A stretch of DNA of 64,000 nt. Source: Gnetum montanum. Taxonomy: Eukaryota > Streptophyta > Gnetopsida > Gnetales > Gnetaceae. The stretch's first letter is position 1; every line of letters starts with the position of its first letter. Positions 60,100 through 64,000 of this stretch are shown here, piece by piece. The notes below the pieces were generated by a model that was not told the DNA's origin, ran no database searches, and saw nothing but the letters and a program-made list of their open reading frames with translations. The stretch spans positions 462,277-526,276 of the forward strand of contig MNCI01004101.1 of NCBI GenBank assembly GCA_015680685.1. Reading direction: 5' to 3'. The position numbers were made by a program, and so were the translations under genes.

Positions 60100-61500
60100 T
60101 CCCAAACTAAAATATACCTTAAAAGAGGAAATCATAAAACTCCTTAAGGTGGGGTTCATTTATCCCATTATGGATAGTGAGTGGGTTTGTCCACTTGTGA
60201 TTGCGCTAAGGAAAGAAGACAAGTTCTAGATTTGCATTAATTTTTGGTTGCTGAATATGGCAACATTCAAGGATCATTTTCCATTGTCATTTGTTGATTA
60301 CGTGTTAGACAGAATATTTGGGCATTACTACTATAGTTTTCTAGATGGTTATAGTGGCTATAACCAAATTTAAATTCTGCTAGAGGACTAAACCAAGATA
60401 ACATTTACAAGTTCTTGGGGAATTTTTGCATATCACAAGATGTCATTTGGTCTTTCCAATGCCCTTGCTACATTCCAATGCCTACTTTTAAGCATTTTTC
60501 AATAGTAGATTAGTAGTGATGTTGAAGTCTTCATGGATGACTTCTCCACCTATGGAGCTACATTTGAGCAAGCCTTGGATGCCTTGAGTAAGTACTAAAA
60601 CAATGTGTTAAAACCAACTTGCAACTTAATTGGTAAAAGAGTCATGTGATAGTCTAGGAAGGAATTGTATTAGGGCATAGAATATCACAAGCAAGAATTT
60701 AGGTAGACCCTAAAAAGGTAAGGGTCATCCAAGGAGTAACCAACCAACCAAATACTATCAAATATGTTTGATCATTTCTTTGACATATTATCTATTATCC
60801 GTGATTCATAGAGAATTTCTCTAAGATTGCAAATCCATTGGTGGAGTTGACAAAGAAATATGCTTTATTTATGTAGACCATGGAATTTGAACAAGAATTC
60901 CAATAGATAAAAGAGAAACTTGTAGAAAATCCAATTCTACAAGAACCCAATTGATTTAGATCATTTCATGTCATGATAGATGCAAACAATTACACTTTAA
61001 GAGCTATGCTTACATAGATGGATGATAAGAAATAATTATATTACATCCACTTTGATAGTCAAAGCATTATGGGTGCACAACTAAGCTATACCACTACAGA
61101 AAAGGAACTGATGGTAGTGCTATTTTCTCTAAAAACGTTTAGGTATTATGTGCTTGGATACAAGGTGTTTGTGCACATGGACCATAGTACCATCTGCTAC
61201 TTAGTGAATAAGCCAATGGTGAGCCCCCATGTCATATGGTGGCTAGTGATCTTATAGGAATTAAAGGAACTGATGGTAGTGCTATTTTCTCTAAAAACGT
61301 TTAGGTATTATGTGCTTGGATACAAGGTGTTTGTGCACATGGACCATAGTACCATCTGCTACTTAGTGAATAAGCCAATGGTGAGCCCCCATGTCATATG
61401 GTGGCTAGTGATCTTATAGGAATTAAATATTATAATTGTAGATCAAAAGGATACTAAGAATATGATCATTGACCACTTGTCTCAGTTACAATGGGACAAC
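60100..61500 (+). pseudogene. Element G reverse transcriptase and RNase H
   Basis: RT starts near 60120 (EIIKLLKVGFIYPI), has FLDGYSGYNQ at 60340, MSFGLSNALATFQ at 60440 and an intact catalytic FMDD near 60530. This FMDD with the following DFS.YG pattern is typical of the Athila lineage. RNase H begins with SYTTTEKELMVVLFSL at 61080 and HMDHSTICYLVN at 61170. A 162-base in-frame part is repeated exactly. Several TAG stops. Confidence 0.8.
61101..61424. repeat. Perfect 162-base tandem duplication in RNase H
   Basis: 61101-61262 and 61263-61424 look identical base for base. 162 is 54 codons, so the frame is kept. Unlike all other repeats here there is no divergence. Confidence 0.9.
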
Positions 61501-61639
61501 AAAGAGGAGGAAAATACACTATATGATATGTTTCATAATGAACTCCTCTTTGCTAAGGATATAATTGAACAATTTCCCAATGAACCTAAATGGTATGATG
61601 GCATTATCAGCTATCTTCTCACTTAGGAGATGCCATAAG

Positions 61640-62832
61640 GGTTAGACTACAAGGAAAAATAACATTTTCTTCACAAGGTAAAATGCTTCATGAAGATCAA
61701 CAGACACCTCTACAAGGTCTATGCTAATGACTTGGTTCGATGGTGTTTTCCTAATGCTAATTACCTATGTGTTCTCCAAGATTCTCATGAAGGTCCTTAT
61801 GGGGAACACTATATTGGGAAACACACAGCTATTAAAAGTGTAATGGTAAGGAACTATTGGTCAACAATCTTTAGGGAAGCTCATTAATATGTTTTCCCTT
61901 GTAAACACTACCAACAAGATGGTGGAATGATTTCTTGAATGGAGGGACTTCAAAAATGGATTCAATCACTAGAATCCTTCAACATTTGGGGCATTGATTT
62001 CATGGATTCCATTACACCCATGTCAAATGGAAAGGTGTATATCATAGTCACTATTGGCTATTGTACAAAATGAGAAAAAGTAGTAGCCATCACTAACTAT
62101 ACATCTTCTACTACTTCTCAGTTTGTACAACAAAATGTTGTAAACATGTTTGGTGTGTTGTGTGTATTAAGTTTTGATAATGGAACTCATTTTATAGGAA
62201 CTACCTTTCAAAAGCTCATGCAACGCTTCAGGGTTGAACATAAACTCACAACATTGTACCACCCCCAAGCCAATGGTCAAGCTAAGGTTACCAATAGGAA
62301 AATCACGATGATTCTAACAAAAACTATTAGCAAATATAGGAAAGATTGAAGCATGAAACTCAACGATGTCCCTTGGGCCTATTTCTCAACATGGAAACTT
62401 CCTATATGTTACTCTCTCTATGAGCTTATGTATGGAAAATTACCAACACTTCCTATTCAATCCAAGCTCCTCACAGTATCAACAGCCTATGACGTCGACC
62501 TTGACTTAAGTCTAGCACAAAAAGAAAGATTGATGAATCTCAACTTGCTAGAATAAAACCAATTGGTGGCCCTATCATCTAATGAGTTGCACAAGACATA
62601 CAATAAACAGCACCATGACCTTAAAATCAAGAAAGTCAAATTTCAACTAGGAGATAAGGTTCTCTACTAGAATCTCACACATGTACCTCAATGAACTAAG
62701 TTTGAAACATTGTGTAAAGGACCTTATATAATTTTTGAAACTTTTCCTTTTGGGACCATGATGATCTACAAACCTAATATCCCAAACAAGAAACAACTGG
62801 TCAACATACAATATGTCAAACCTTTTCACTAG
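61640..62832 (+). pseudogene. Element G integrase
   Basis: The zinc-binding part has two His (SHEGPYGEH) and one Cys (PCKHYQQ, second Cys lost). Of the catalytic core, GIDFMDS keeps the first Asp, FDNGTHF the second; the Glu reads Lys (GQAKVTNRK, near 62285). The C-terminal domain with GDKVLY and VKPFH ends at a stop near 62830. A broken copy with about seven stops. Confidence 0.8.
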
Positions 62833-64000
62833 CATATTTCAACAAATATAGCAAACACCCCATTAGATGGACAAGCATGCTCAATATTTTAGATCTCCTA
62901 CTTTCAACTTAGTCATGGGGGAGATGGCCATTCATACTAACTATATAAGTGGCTCCTCAGTTTTTCATATTTTTGTTTTACATGTTTTTGTTTTACAACT
63001 CTTTGTTTCACACATTCTTTATTTTACACTCTTTATTTTCTACATTATTGATTTTTCAAAGTTCTTGTTTTACAACATTGTTAGTATGTTTTCTTTTTCT
63101 TGAATATTTTACAATTTCTTATATATTTTTCTTTATCGAGATGTGATTTATTTATTTTGTTTTAATAATAAACATCTTACTTACAACTAGGTACATTATG
63201 ATTTAATTAATGGTGGTATGTACTATTTTTTTATTTGATTGTTAGTGTTGGGATTCTAGCTTTGAATTTTGTTACTAATAATTAGGAAATGGTTTCTTTT
63301 CATGCAATAAGTAGTAAGTCCATAACATCCACCCATCAATAGACTCTATGGTTTTCCTTGTTCTGGAAATGTGCATTCCCTTTTTCATTAATAAAACTTT
63401 AACAAATTTGTAACTATGCTAGTTTCCAAATTTTGAAAGGATTCAAAGGTTTGAATAGGGTTTGACTTCAAGGGGACTCAATATTCTTTGTACCTTTCTG
63501 CTTCCTTGGATGCATGTGTGTATTGATGGATTTCTTACCATTCCATGTCAACCAATAAAGGATGTTGAAAAAGTATTTGCATGGTGTGGTTCCCATATTA
63601 AAAATTAAAAATTAAAAAAAAAATGTGAATTCAAAGCACACCCCTTAGACAAAATAACTAGGCTACAAGCACTAGTTATGGAACTAGAAAAACATGTTAC
63701 CCATTCCTGAAGGTCCCCTTTAACTAAGACCCTTCCTCAGTTTCTACTTGACTTTTCTTCTCTAATAAGAAATGGTGGTTGTTTTTTGGAAGCACTCTTG
63801 TATTTGAGGGTGGTGGACTAGTCTTATAATGACAATGTGAAGTCACTAAATTTGGGTAGTTTTGTTCTAGACTGCTGATGGATTTTATCAAGTCATTTAA
63901 CCATAAAATTCACAAGGGACTTCATATAACCTTAACTAGGAACTCCATTCCACTTTCTCTCTCATATATCTATGCTTTTCATGTTTCACCTCACTACTAG
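62833..64000. other. Element G 3' flank, no gene seen
   Basis: A purine run GGGGGAGATGG at about 62917-62927 may be a PPT, but no copy of the 5' LTR follows. 62940-63150 is a T-rich stretch with repeated TTTTGTTTTACA-like blocks. The rest to 64000 shows no coding signal. Confidence 0.4.

Noticed and set aside
62867-63146. Overlapping hydrophobic ORFs after element G as env
   Set aside because: They derive from a T-rich repeat of TTTTACA-like blocks in two frames; no signal peptide cleavage context or envelope motif.

Overview
This window looks like intergenic chromatin from a large plant genome. A conifer or other gymnosperm is my inference. It has almost no recognisable single-copy genes. 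Nearly all recognisable sequence is old LTR retrotransposons, mostly Ty3/gypsy, nested and broken, with plant-type GT-AG introns in the one intron-bearing gene family. I see no tRNA, rRNA or intact host gene.

Layout, with my own element names. Element A (1 to about 3960, minus) has a long gag-protease frame running off the left edge, a duplicated primer-binding site and its 5' LTR. 4150-5070 is a CpG-retaining island of unknown nature. Element B (5640-11912, minus) has protease, gag, PBS and 5' LTR. Element C (about 11913-16830, plus) is mainly pol. A truncated inverted copy of the A-type LTR (17515-18349) contains an 84-base N gap. Element D (18352-19821, minus) has the start of gag, a Met-type PBS and an LTR. 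Element E (plus) begins in a 5' LTR left of 24600, is split by F, and resumes at 43603 or 43608 with gag, protease and a long minus-strand gene up to about 53760. Element F (24601-43602, minus, 19.0 kb) is complete: two 1433-base LTRs, PBS, gag with a 2.13-kb tandem duplication, protease, a plus-strand gene, then pol with RT, RNase H, a second RNase H and integrase. Element G (about 55552-62832, plus) is an Athila-like gag-pol.

The most unusual thing here is the gene carried antisense inside the B/C/E/F family (Tat/Ogre-like by its second RNase H). In F it lies on the plus strand at 32148-35433, between protease and RT, opposite to the retrotransposon. It splits into seven exons whose lengths sum to 2766 bases, exactly 922 codons, with all six junctions in phase and no frameshift, but 12 stops, of which 8 are TAG. 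Element E is in the opposite orientation and clearly diverged, yet carries a homologous gene in the same slot with matching intron positions. So the gene appears to be a standing part of this family. Its antisense position would let introns survive the RNA stage. Pol starts just after a conserved TTGCAG acceptor in both C and F, so the antisense gene would sit inside an intron of the sense transcript.

Other structure includes short tandem repeats built on TTAAACTAGC after both the protease and pol modules, palindrome-rich U3 regions, a stem-loop array at 11955-12345, a perfect 162-base duplication in RNase H of G, and nonsense decay dominated by TAG, as expected if methylated CAG sites deaminate.
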